This document shows positions 30,452-40,439 of a stretch of 64,000 bases of DNA, in pieces. A program made the position numbers and the translations under genes. Under the pieces are notes generated by a model. It was not told the DNA's origin and made no database searches. It worked only from the letters and a program-made list of their open reading frames with translations. Position 1 is the first letter of the stretch. Each line of letters opens with the position of its first letter. The DNA is from Prorocentrum cordatum (taxonomy: Eukaryota; Sar; Dinophyceae; Prorocentrales; Prorocentraceae): the NCBI GenBank assembly GCA_963575745.1, contig CAUYUJ010008569.1:1-64000 (forward strand), in the 5' to 3' direction.

Positions 30452-30812
30452 GCGATCGGGGGTGGGCCAGGACGGGGGCGAATCGCTCCAGGGCGTTCCC
30501 TAGAGAGGAAGCCTATGCCAGGAAGCACCCTGCTTGCCTCCAGGGTGCCTTGGGTTTCTTGGGTTTAGATGGTTTTGCTATGGAGCGCGTGACGCTCCCA
30601 TGCCACAAATCGGTGGACATCCTCGGGTCTCAGTGTTGGGTTCCTTGTGGCAGTTTTCTTGTGGTCGAGCTGCTTCTGTACCGCTCTCGGAGCGTCACGG
30701 AACGCCCTGGAACGGCCGCGGCGCCCGACACGTCTCGCGGAACCGCCGGATCTCAGAGATCTTCGATCTTCCCCGGTCCGATCTTGTCCCCGTCTGGACT
30801 TCGTCTTCGCAG
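30452..30812 (+). other. SERF-gene intron (GC-AG), built of dispersed repeats
   Basis: Donor ATGGCGCAG|GCGATC and acceptor CTTCGCAG|GCGATG. Removing 361 bp joins CAG to GCG in frame. Both junctions carry GCAGGCGAT. The first half (30497-30680) matches 32545-32712, and the second half (30690-30812) matches 21180-21345. GC donors and repeated AGG at both ends are known features of dinoflagellate introns. Confidence 0.78.
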
Positions 30813-30884
30813 GCGATGGAGATGGCGCAGACGGGACGGCAGGCCACCGCGAAGCAGGTGGCGGCGAAGCGGGCCGCGAAGTGA
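30813..30884 (+). CDS. SERF-like protein, exon 2
   Basis: 24 codons: AMEMAQTGRQATAKQVAAKR, then AAK and TGA at 30882-30884. The basic, Ala/Lys-rich C-terminus suits the family. The start of this exon repeats part of the end of exon 1 (MAQ). Confidence 0.8.
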   Translation, partial: AMEMAQTGRQATAKQVAAKRAAK

Positions 30885-31495
30885 GCGTGGTGGACGCCTC
30901 CGCTCGCGGGCGACGTCAGCGGTGCGGGGGTAGGGGTTGGTGTCCGGGCATCGGAAGGCCACCCGTCTCTAAGGGGAAGATTACACCAGCATGCAGCTGT
31001 GCCAATCGTTACGGAACCTCTCGTCTTGGCCCTCGCCCAGATCATAGGTTGGCCCACGTGGGACGCTTCGAATCATATTCTTGGGTGTGAACTTTAGGAA
31101 GGCCGCGCAAATCTTAGGAACGGCGGTGGACCCCTGGCGCGCTCCGCGCGCCAGAAGGGGGGTCCATTTTTTTTCAACAAATCAGCGCGGACCTCCGAAA
31201 GGTCAATCTATGTGTACGCAGTTGTTTCTTCTTCGGCAATCGAAGTCTACACTGTTCGGCTAGTGTTTTTCACCCATACCCCCGTGTGCTGATGGCTGGG
31301 CGCCCTGTAACGTCTTAGACACTAGACTCCCATCTAGCTTTCAGGGACGGCCCCTGAAACCGCCTGGGAGAATTCAAAATTCGATTTTCAGTTGGCCGTC
31401 GACCGCCACCAGTGCTGTGCACCAGGGCGAGCACGCGGCCATAATGGTCTTCGGCAGCAATCGTCATTCGGCTCAGAGAAATCATCGTCGTCCTC
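30885..31495. other. Intergenic downstream of the SERF-like gene
   Basis: No gene recognised. 31180-31240 resembles 21010-21060 (GCGGACCTCCGAAAG and GTTGTTTC). An inverted pair, CCCCTGGCGCGCT/CCGCGCGCCAGAAGGGG, lies at 31131-31160. Confidence 0.45.
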
Positions 31496-31499
31496 CTCC

Positions 31500-32372
31500 T
31501 CCTTGTCCTCCTCATCCTCCTCATCATCATCCTCTTCCAGAATCGACCCCTCCTCCAGCTCCTGCTGATCCTCCACCTCCTCACACTCCCTGCGGCACCT
31601 CTTGAGCTGCGGCACCTCATGCTCGGCAGCGTCCCGAGCACCGCGGGTGGGGCACAACTGCCCGTCGTGGGCTCGTGGGCCGTAGTGGGCTCGTGGGCCG
31701 TAGTGGGGCCTCATCATCCCCGGAGGTCCAGAGGTACCCCGCGCGGGCCGTGGAAGGTCTCTGGAGGCCTTCGCGGGCACAAGACGGAAGCCCAGAGAGG
31801 GCCAGAGGTGCCCAAACAATCGTTCTTCGATCCTCCACCCTCCCCCTCCTCCCCCTCCTCCCCCCTCCTCCTTATTCCTCCTTCCTCGCCTCCTCCTCCT
31901 CCTCCTCCTCCTCCTCCTCCTCTCCTCCTCCTCATATGTCTTCCTCCTCCTCCTCCTCCTCCTCTCCTCCTCCTCCTCCTACCTCCTCCTCCTCCTCCTC
32001 CTCCTCTCCTCCTCCTCCTCCTCCTATGTCTTTCCTCCTTTTTCCCTCCTCCTCCTCCTCCTCCCCTTCTCCTGCTCCCTCCTCCTTCCTCCTCCTCCTC
32101 CTCCTCTCCTCCTCCTCCTCCTCCTCCTCCTCCTCCTCCTCCTCCTTCTCCTCCTCCTCCTCCTCCTCCTCCTCCTCCTCCTATGTCTTCCTCCTTTTCC
32201 TCTCCTCCTCCTCCTCCCTCCTCCTCCTCCTCCTCCTGCTCCTCCTCCTTCCTCCTCCTCCTCCTCCTCCTCCTCCTCCTCCTCCCCTCATCCTCCTCCT
32301 CCTCCTCCTCCTCCTCCTTCCTCCTCCTCCTCCTCCTCCTCCTCCTCCTCCTCCTCCTCCTCCTCCTCCTCT
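31500..32372. repeat. Long CTC/TCC tract
   Basis: A degenerate start (31480-31600) and a dense CTC run with TATGTCTTC interruptions (31850-32372). Poly-Ser, poly-Pro or poly-Leu frames are artefacts. Confidence 0.95.
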
Positions 32373-32379
32373 CTGGAGG

Positions 32380-32495
32380 GCCGCTGCGACTCCGTGCCGC
32401 TCCCTGCTCCTCTCGGGAGCAGGCTCCTCCTCCTGTCCGGAGGGCCGCTGTGACTTCGTGCCGCGCCCTGCTCCTCTCGGGAGCAGACTGTCCCC
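32380..32495. repeat. Two-copy direct repeat, about 65 bp
   Basis: GGAGGGCCGCTGCGACTCCG ... CTGCTCCTCTCGGGAGCAG is repeated once (32376 and 32438). Each copy has the hairpin CTGCTCCTCTCGGGAGCAG. Confidence 0.8.
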
Positions 32496-32544
32496 GGACG
32501 TGGGGCGTCTTGATGTCTTCAATGCTCGGGTACAGTGGAGACCC

Positions 32545-32712
32545 ATGGCAAGGAAAACCCTGCTTGCCTCCAGGGTGCCCTGGGATCTTTGGGTTCCGAT
32601 GATTTATTATGCTACGGACAGCGTGACGTTCCCACGCCAAAAATCGAGGGAAGTCCTGGGGTCTCAGGGTTGGGTCTCTTGTGTACGGAAGGTTTCTTGT
32701 GGTCGAGCCCCT
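32545..32712 (+). repeat. Dispersed repeat shared with the 5' half of the SERF-gene intron
   Basis: ACCCTGCTTGCCTCCAGGGT, AGCGTGACG, TCCCACGCC, GGGGTCTCAGGGTTGGGT and TTTCTTGTGGTCGAGC are colinear with 30505-30673. TGTGGTCGAGCCCCTACT is repeated again at 32840. Confidence 0.8.
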
Positions 32713-33046
32713 ACTATAGGGGATAGACTACAGAATCGATGTACCCCTAACTTACTTTCCTCGCCGAGTTTATACAGAGGACCTAGAGCATGATTCATGG
32801 ACTCGGCGAGAAAACCAAATGCGGGGCAGATCAATTCTGTGGTCGAGCCCCTACTCGAAATACGAGGTCCCCGGGAGTCCCGAACCTTTCCCCAGGGCCG
32901 GTGTTCCACCCCGGACCGTCTTCGGACGCGGGCCCCCAGAGAGGGCCCCCGGAGGCCGAAGTTTGCCCAAACTTGTCCGTCGTGGCATTTGTCGCGACGC
33001 GAGCGTCTCCTTCTCGAGGCATCCCTCCGCCTCCCCCCCTGTGACC
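32713..33046. other. Intergenic with a small inverted pair
   Basis: CTCGCCGAGT (32761) and ACTCGGCGAG (32800) face each other across 30 bp. Nothing coding recognised. Confidence 0.45.
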
Positions 33047-33176
33047 TCGGCATCGCTCGGCCGTGTGCACTTTTTCTCGGCGGGGATGATTAAGGAGCAC
33101 CCTGGACCTTCCTGCGAGAAAAGCCACGCCCGAAAGCGACAAAAAGCACAGGGAGTGGACGGCCGAGCGCTGGCCG
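33047..33176. mobile_element. MITE-B copy 3 (130 bp)
   Basis: TCGGCATCGCTCGGCCGTGT ... GGACGGCCGAGCGCTGGCCG. The A-to-C/G changes in the TIRs are compensatory (CGGCCG on both ends). Confidence 0.82.
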
Positions 33177-33329
33177 GTGAAGGGAGCCGCGCGCCCCCTT
33201 CTGGAGGAGGCGGCGGCGCTGTGGCGCTGGCGGGAGCTGCAGGTCGCAGGCGCCGAGGGCCCCCTCCCGCCAGCAGGGGCAGAGAGAGCGCCAGCACCGG
33301 AAGGAAACATGCTGCTGGAGGTATGAGGA

Positions 33330-33630
33330 TCCTCCTCCTCGTCGTCCTCCTCCTCGTCCTCCTCCTCCTCCTCCTCCTCCTCCTCCTCGTCCTCCTCCTC
33401 CTCCTCGTCCTCCTCCTCCTCCTCGTCCTCCTCCTCCTTCTCCTCGTCCTCCTCCTCCTCCTCCTCTTCCTCCTCCTCCTCCTCGTCCTCCTCCTCTTCC
33501 TCCTCTCCTCGTCCTCCTCCTCGTCCTCCTCCTCCTCCTCCTCCTCGTCCTCCTCTTCTTTGTCCTCCTCCTCCTCCTCTCGCTCCTCCTCCTCCTCCTC
33601 CTCCTCCTCCTCCTCCTCCTCCTCCTCCAT
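33330..33630. repeat. (CTC)n/(CTCGTC)n tract
   Basis: CTC triplets with regular GTC interruptions. Confidence 0.95.
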
Positions 33631-33724
33631 GGGCGGACGGAGAGGGGCCGCGCCGCCCCGCGCCGCGCGGCAGCCGCTGCGCCGCACCCTCCCCAAGCAC
33701 GAGCGCGCTGTGTGGCAGGAAGAT

Positions 33725-33866
33725 GCAAATAAGTATGTCCACAACAGCGTCTGGGGGCTATCTGTTTTGGAATGTCTTCGGCTATGTTTAGATCACCGTT
33801 TTTACTCGTGTTCGTTTTTTCTCCCCACATCCCGCCTCATGCCCGACCTACTGTCCTGGCCGTTCT
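33725..33866. other. Possible decayed MITE-A copy
   Basis: GCGTCTGGGGGCTATCTGTT and CCGCCTCATGCCCGACC are reminiscent of the MITE-A interior and right end. The left TIR is not recognisable. Confidence 0.3.
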
Positions 33867-33909
33867 CCAGCGGGCCCCCTCCGTGCCAGGGCTGTGACAG
33901 AACAGCTCG

Positions 33910-34120
33910 AGACAGGGGAGGAGGGAGGAGGAGGAGGTGGAGGACGAGGAGGAGGAGGAGGAGGAGCAGGATCAGGAGCAGGAGCAGGAGCAGGGGCAGG
34001 AGGAGCAGCAGGAAGAGGAGGAGGCATGAGCAGGAGCAGGAGCCGGAGGAGGAGGAGGATGAGGAGGAGGAGGAGGAGGAGGAGGAGGAGAAGGAAGAGG
34101 AGGCGGAGGGTCGGAAGTTC
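33910..34120. repeat. (GGA)n/(GGAGCA)n purine tract
   Basis: The purine strand switches to + here, opposite in polarity to the CTC tract 300 bp upstream. Confidence 0.93.
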
Positions 34121-34624
34121 GAGGGGGGGGCCGTAGTGAACAAAAACAGCGCGTCGGAGGTCTGGTCCCCTCCCTCCTCCTCCCCCGCCGAGCGCCGTGG
34201 GCGTGGTGGTGCCGTCTTCTCGTCTCTGCGCCTCGGATGCGGAGGGCGTGGCGTCGGCTGCCTCAGCCTCCGAGGCGTCCGATGGTGATGCCGAGTAGGC
34301 CGACCTTGACCGCCTTCAGGGCTCTGTCTCATCTTACAGGCGGCCCCGATTAGTCGGTCGACCCTGCCAGATCAGGGGTGCCTTCGGATCCTGTGTGCTG
34401 CGACCCATGCCTCCTGCATGTCTGTGGCAACGTGGCCCTCGGAAGGGTCGCGTGTCCTCTCGCGTGTCCTCTCCAATCAAGTCCGACTTTACCTCATCAC
34501 CCGCGCTGTGCCTCACGGGCCCGGACGGCCCGGCCGTCGTGTGACATCGTGCGCGGCGCGCCTGCTGGGCCACGGCTCTCGCCGAGGGGGGCGTGCTCCC
34601 CCGGATCTCCGACGCCCGGCCTGG
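34121..34624. other. Intergenic, no gene recognised
   Basis: GC-rich; short open frames on both strands, none with recognisable residues. Confidence 0.4.
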
Positions 34625-34773
34625 ATCGACACGGTGGCCCCATACAGGAGGACGAGTCAACAATAGTCGAAAAATAGTCTGGGGACGGTTGTACGACTCA
34701 GGTAACTTTGAAAAATGTTCGGCTCCTTTTTTTTTCGAACAAACAAATCCGCCTGTGGGAGGACACGCCCGAC
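34625..34773. mobile_element. MITE-A copy 2
   Basis: The right TIR CCTGTGGGAGGACACGCCCG is clear. The left end (ATCGACACGGTGGCCCCATA) is diverged. The interior AATAGTCTGGGGACGGTTGT is shared with copy 3. Confidence 0.72.
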
Positions 34774-35152
34774 CTGACCTATAGAACTCCAGGCCAAGCC
34801 ACCGGTGTTCCTGCAGGTTCGCCTGCCCCCACGCGACAGGACGTGCCCGTGGGGCTTCAAGGACCGAACTCCCGGCCCGCCTCGCACACCCCGCGTGGCG
34901 CGGCCGCCCGGCCCAAGGTGTGCTGGTGCTCCCCCGGGGATCCCGCCTCACGTTTTCTCCTCCTCCTCCTACTCCTCCTCCTCCTCCTCCTCCCAGTTTG
35001 CCAACATTGCACGTTTTCTTTGTTCTTGTGGAGGTGGCTCGAAGCAAAGTATGATGTTGCCGGTGTTGCCCCGGGGCCCGGCATGCGGCCCCAGGGGTCC
35101 AGCCGGCCGCCGTGCTCGTCCAGGGCGCTGGGGGGTGTGGGTCAAGTGTCAA
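34774..35152. other. Intergenic with a short CTC tract at 34960-34995
   Basis: No gene recognised. CGTTTTCTCCTCC and CACGTTTTCTTTG flank the CTC run. Confidence 0.4.
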
Positions 35153-35292
35153 GTCGGGCCTGTCCCTCCACAGGAAGACGATTTCGAAACTAGTCAAAAA
35201 ATAGTCTGGGGACGATGTTTCGACTGCTTTTGAACATTTCTGATTATTTTCCTTTTTCGCCCAAAATCCGCCTGTAGGGGGACATGCCCGAC
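35153..35292. mobile_element. MITE-A copy 3 (140 bp, best preserved)
   Basis: Left GTCGGGCCTGTCCCTCCACA and right TGTAGGGGGACATGCCCGAC are 22-bp inverted repeats with three mismatches. The interior carries ATAGTCTGGGGACGATG and CGCCCAAAATCCGC. Confidence 0.87.
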
Positions 35293-35454
35293 CGAAGCTT
35301 TGGGAGCCCTCCCCCAAAGTCACCCTCCCAGTCCAGACATCTGCTGCAGCGCGACCAGGATTATTCGAGGGCGCTCCGGCTATGGCCGCCAGGGCGCCCC
35401 ACGGCTCCGAGAAGATCACAGACACATCAAGACCTCGACTTTCGATCCTGGATC

Positions 35455-35575
35455 TTCCTCATGCTCCTCCGTCCTCTTCCTCATGCCCCTCCTCCTCCTC
35501 CTCCTCCTCCTCCTCCTCCTCCTCCTCTTCATCATCATCCCCATTCTTATCCTCATCCTCATCCTCCTTCTATTG
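35455..35575. repeat. CTC/ATC microsatellite
   Basis: TCC triplets followed by CATCCTCATCC. Confidence 0.93.
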
Positions 35576-35689
35576 CGAAGGCCTGACGGCCGGTGCCGCC
35601 GACCCTGTTCGCAATGCGCAGCAAGAGGCACGGGCTGTGGGATGGTTTTGGGGAACGGGGAGAAGGACGAGAAGGTGGGGGAGGGAGAT

Positions 35690-37115
35690 GTCGTATCTGA
35701 CCCGGGACTTCCCCGGGACTCCCCCGGGACCCCCCCCGGGACCCCCTCTCCCTCCCCCGGCGGGGAAGGGAAAGGGAAGGGGCTTCCCTTCGACTCAATT
35801 ACGACGTTGCTCAAGGTCGGTACGGGGGGGGGGCGTCGTATCTGACCTGGGGGGGGGTCGCTACCGCCCCCCGCTACCCCCCCCTCGCCTCCCGGCGGGG
35901 GAGGGATCAAAGGGAAGGGGCTTCCCTTCGACTCAATTACGAGGTTGCTCAAGGTCGGCTTGGCTGGAGCCCAGGGGAAGAGGAGTCCCAGGGGGGGGCG
36001 TCGTATCTGACCCGGGGGGGGGGTCGCTACCCCCCCCCCCCTCCCGGCGGGGGAGGGATCAAAGGGAAGGGGCTTCCCTTCGACTCAATTACGAGGTTGC
36101 TCAAGGTCGGCTTGGCTGGAGCCCAGGGGAAGAGGAGTCCCAGGGGGGGCGTCGTATCTGACCCGGGGGGGGGGTCGCTACCCCCCCCGACCCCCACCCA
36201 CCCCCCTCCACTGCGGGGAGGGATCAAAGGGAAGGAGCTCCCTTCGACCTCAATTACGAGGTTGCTCAAGGTCCCGAGGGAAGAGGTAGTCCAGGGGGGG
36301 GCGTCGTATCTGACTCCGGAGGGGGGGGTCCGTACCATCCCACCCCCCCCCACCCCCCCCCCCCCTCCCGGCGGGAGGGATCAAAGGGAAGGGGCTTCCC
36401 ATACTCAATTACGAGGGTTGCTCAAGGTCGGCTTTGCTGGAGCCCAGGGAAGGGAGGTCCCCCAGGGGGGGGCGTCGTATCTGACTCGGGGGGGGGGTCG
36501 CTACCCTCCCCGCTACCCACCCACCCCCTCCCGGCGGGGGAGGAATGAAAGGGAAGGGGCTTCCCTTCGACTCAATTACAAGGTTGCTCAAGGTCGGCTT
36601 GGCTGGAGCCCAGGGGAAGAGGAGTCCCAGGGGGGGGCGTCGTATCTGACCCGGGGGGGGGGTCGACACCCCCCCCCCCTCCCGGCGGGGGAGGGATCAA
36701 AGGGAAGGGGCTTCCCTTCGACGCAATTACGAGGTTGCTCAAGGTCCCATGGGAAGTGGAGTCATGGGGGGGGGGCGTCGTTATCTGACCCGGTGGGGGG
36801 ATCCGTACCCTCCCCCCCCTACCCCCCCACCCCCCCCACCCCTCCCTGCGGGTAGGATCGAAACGGAAGGGCTCCTTCGACTCAATTTCGATGTTGCCTC
36901 AGGTCGGCTATCTGGAGCCCAGGGGAAGAGGAGTCCCGGGGGGGCGTCTAATCTGACCCGGGGGGGGGTCGTACCCTCCCCCCCTACCCCCCTACCCCCC
37001 CCCCCCTCCCGGCGGGGGAGGGATCAAAGGGAAGGGGTTTCCCTTCGACTCAATTACGGGGTTGCTCAAGGTCGGCTTGGCTGGAGCCCAGGGGAAGAGG
37101 AGTCCCAGGGAAAGG
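35690..37115. repeat. About 160-bp G-tract-rich tandem array (about 9 copies)
   Basis: The unit: GGGAAGGGGCTTCCCTTCGA, CTCAATTACGAGGTTGCTCA, GGTCGGCTTGGCTGGAGCCC, GGAAGAGGAGTCCC, G-run, CGTCGTATCTGACC, a G-run of seven to ten, GTCGCTACC, a C-run, and TCCCGGCGGGGGAGGGATC. The G- and C-runs vary in length. The long frames (250 codons and more) follow the repeat and are interrupted wherever run lengths change. Confidence 0.92.
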
Positions 37116-37499
37116 GAAGGACAGAGACGACGAGTACAAAGAATGACGGAGATGACGGCTCGAACGGAAAAGCCCCTCACACACGCCGACAGGGTCGGCG
37201 GATTCCTCTAAAGGTCTCCCGAAGTCCCCAGATGCCGCTCGAGGCCTCTGGAAGGCCCAAGAGCGTGCAGAATATTCAGAACCGAACGTCGATACCCCTA
37301 CTCCTCCTTCCCCGGCCTCATCCTTCCCCTCCCTCCCGGTACCCTCCCCTTTCCCCGGACGTCTCGACCCCCAGCCCAGGATGCCAGAAAACGTCCCGCC
37401 GCGCTTCCCTCGGGATGTCGGAGGCAGGGCCCCCCGTCCAGACTTGCATCCGCGGCGGCGAGAGCGCCGCTTGGCGCCCAGAAGAGAAGGCGAAGAGTG

Positions 37500-37690
37500 C
37501 TGAAGAGCGTGGCCCTCGAGGATCGTGCATCCTCGAGGGCCGTGGGTCCTTGAAAACATCATGGGTCTTCGTGGATCCAAGATCGTGGGCCCTCGAGGAT
37601 CGTGTATCCTCAAGGGCCGTGGATCCTTGCGAATATCATTGGCCCCCCAGGATCGAAAAACGTTGGCCCTCGAGGACCGTGGACACTCCT
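37500..37690. repeat. About 80-bp palindromic repeat (2-3 copies)
   Basis: GGCCCTCGAGGAT and ATCCTCGAGGGCC form a perfect hairpin around CGTGC at about 37512-37542. The unit recurs at 37588 with the right arm changed to ATCCTCAAGGGCC, and the left arm again near 37663. Confidence 0.8.
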
Positions 37691-37734
37691 CAAGCCTCCC
37701 CCTCTTTCCTGCCTCCTCCCTGGCCCTTCCCCCG

Positions 37735-38070
37735 GTCGCGTGCGCACCGAGGACTCCTCCTCCTCCCTGCTCATCTCCTCCTCCTCCCTACCTCCTCCTC
37801 CCCCTCCTCCTCCTCCTCCTCCTCCTCCTGCTCCTCCTCCTCCTCATCATCATCCTTCCCCCTCAGCCTCCTTCCCTTCAGCCTCCTCCTATTCCTCCTC
37901 CTCCTTCTCCTCCTCTTCCTCCTCCCTCCCTCCCTCCATGGTCCCTCCCTCCCTCCCCCTCCCTCTCTGACCTCCCTCCCTCCGCATCCTCTTGTTTCTC
38001 CTCCTCTTCCTCCTCCTCCTACTCCTCTTCCTCCTACCTCCATCCCTCCCGCCATCCCCCCCCCCGTCCC
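37735..38070. repeat. CTC/TCCC tract
   Basis: Pyrimidine-rich on the + strand; artefactual poly-Pro/Ser frames. Confidence 0.93.
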
Positions 38071-38279
38071 TGCTTCCCTTCTTTCCCTCCCTGGCCCTGG
38101 CCTCCGCAACTACTCACTGTGAGTACTACTACCATCTCTCCTCTCAATAAGTGCCGTACAAATATCCTGGCCTCTTCTTGTATTGTTTGTGTTGCACATA
38201 CGGCTTCATGTTTCAATAGCTGTATTTCCCCACCCGGTGTTTGCACTTAGGGGTTCTTTCTTCTCCTCTAGGCAATGTG

Positions 38280-38470
38280 CCCTGAATGTCGGTCTGGCGG
38301 CTCCGTGCGTCGTCGCCGCCTCGTCGCCGCCCGTCGTGTGGGCCTGATTGCCCGTCTGGCGGCTATGTCGTAGCCGTCGCCGCCCCGTCGGCTCCTCGTC
38401 TCCGCCCGTCGTCCAGGCCCGGCTGGCGGGCCGACGGCTACGTTCTCGCCGTGGCCGCCCTTTCGCCGCA
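38280..38470. repeat. Degenerate GCCGTC repeat (about 75-bp units, 2-3 copies)
   Basis: TCTGGCGGCTnCGT and CGCCGCCCGTCGT recur about every 65-75 bp. Confidence 0.65.
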
Positions 38471-38509
38471 CAATATGAATTCTCCTTTTCTCACCAGAGA
38501 AGAGGTTCT

Positions 38510-39875
38510 GCCCCCCACACCGGCTTTATCGGTACAGTCTGTTGTGTCGCAATGTGCATACGATTCTGCCCCGTCGTCCATCCCGAATATGAACCCATAC
38601 CATCTCAGCCCAGTCGGGTTCGACCCCCCCCCGCCGTCTTCTGCAAAACATATTATGCGCGCGCACCCGTTGATCTAAAAGTAGCAGCTTCCATAAATCC
38701 CTAAAACGGGACGACTTTCACACGCGCGCGTCGTTTCGCGCGCATTTCGAAATCCTTCTAAAACCGTCGGATTCGGAAGAAATTCAAAATTGAGCGTCCG
38801 AAAAATGTTAAAGCACATGCTTTCGCCACACGGACTTGCAATAACAGAAAAAGGGAGCAAACAAACGTGCGTGCGTTTTTTGCGAATTCTTCATAAAATC
38901 ATGGGTGTTTCAACATTTGTATAACATACTATCAAAGGGGCTTCGCGCGCGCATGTCGAAATCGTTTGAACGCCCTTGCGCGCGTGCCGTCGCGAAAATC
39001 CTTTACAAAAGTGGGCGAAGTGCACACGCGCGCGTCGTCGCGCGCGCATGCCGAAATCCTTCGATAAAGTTAAGAATCCGTACCGATTTCAAAATCGAAT
39101 GTCTCAAAAGCATTTTCTTGTGAAAAAGCATGGCTTCGCAACATCAGCGTTCAAACAAAAACTTGCGCGCGCGCTCTTGCGAATCCTTGAGAAGACCATC
39201 GGTTTTTCAACATGTGCATGGAATTCTGCCAAACGGGCCTCTGGCGCCGCATGCCAGCATCATTCGCACGCCCGTGCGCGCGTGCTGGGGAGGCACGATC
39301 CGCGTAAAAAAAAATGCGGCCCACTTTCGCGCGTCGGCCGCGCGCCTTTGCCGAACCTCTTTCCGAAACCCTCATCACCGACGCGAGGACGCCGTCATCG
39401 CCGTCGACGCGATCAGCATCGGCGCCCGCACTGGCCGCGCCTTCGTCGGTGCGAACATCGTCGCCAGCATCGCCACGAGCATCATCGTGTCTACCGCTGT
39501 CGGCGTTGCCATGATACCGCGCCCGCCAAAGTCGCCGATTCGCAGTGAAGTGCCCGCTGGGATGCGCCAAGCGGTCAGCGCCACCGCGGCCTCTTGGTGA
39601 CGCCAAACTAGCTGGCCGCTGCGCGCGCGTGCTAGTGTTGGCGCGGCCGCAGAGATGCACCAGCCAACGCCAAGCATGCATCGCAATCGTCACCGCATGG
39701 GCTTCGCAAGCTTAGTTGCGGGTGGGTGGGTGGGATGTTTGCAAGAGCGTGTGATGTGTCAATTCGTTTGTTAGAGTCAAGTGTGCCATATACATTGCAC
39801 AACATAGATTGCATCGCGCAGGTTGCACCATATACATTGCAAAACACATAGTACACATGACAAGTTGCACAACGC
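38510..39875 (+). repeat. Dispersed repeat R, copy 1
   Basis: Head: ATACGATTCTGCCCCGTCGT, CCGAATATGAACCCATACCATC and TATTATGCGCGCGCACCCG. Body: two or three modules with CGCGCGCATGTCGAAATCGT, TTGAACGCCCTTGCGCGCG and TTTCGCAACA. Then a degenerate GTC/ATC stretch (39380-39530) ending GGCGTTGCCATGATACCGCG. Tail: GCGGCCGCAGAGATGCACCA and GTTGCGGGTGGGTGGGTGGG, then GCACAACATAGATTGCA-type repeats. Shared in the same order and strand with copies 2, 4, 5 and 6. No protein recognised; Arg/Ala-rich frames arise from CGCGCG. Confidence 0.8.
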
Positions 39876-40439
39876 GGACCATCCCAGCCAAAGCGGTATC
39901 GCCCCTGCTCGCCGACCGTGCCCTGGCGGATGGAGCAAATGCAGGGCGTTCTAATGCGAATTAAGCCGCGATGCGCGCGAACAAGAGTGGCCTTGCGCAC
40001 ACAGCCAATGTGAACCCGACAGCATCGGTTTCAGCTGCCCCCAAAACGAGCCGCGACGAGTGTGCCACTGCCCGGCCCTCTCAATGGACTGGCCGCCCGC
40101 GACCGCCCGACCGAGCCCATGCACAAGAGACTCGGGCCGTCCCCCGTGCCAGGCTATAGCTAGCTAGGCACGACTGCAGCCGAGAGCGTTCCCGCCTGCT
40201 GCTGCTGCCTTCTCGCACGAGCTGGTCCTTTGTGACGCTGCCCCTGCCAGTGTCGCTGATGGCATCGGGCTCAGCTCTCGCCTCCCTCTTCTCGCAGAAT
40301 GGTGTCGGAGTCCCGTGCCGCTCGCTTTCCTCGCACGCCCTGATCCCAGCGCCGTAGCTGATGACGTCAGGCTTGTGCGTCGCTTCCCACTCGCTGAGCA
40401 GCGAGTAGCGCCAGAGCCTGCTGCCGCTTCTCGCCGCTC
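39876..40439. other. Intergenic between R copies
   Basis: Contains loosely repeated CTCGCACGCC/CTTCTCGC segments at 40195-40450. No gene recognised. Confidence 0.4.

Noticed and set aside
35382-38122. Frames of 250-457 codons in the G-tract-rich array
   Set aside because: They follow the repeat of about 160 bp and a CTC tract; residues repeat with the DNA unit and frames break where run lengths change.
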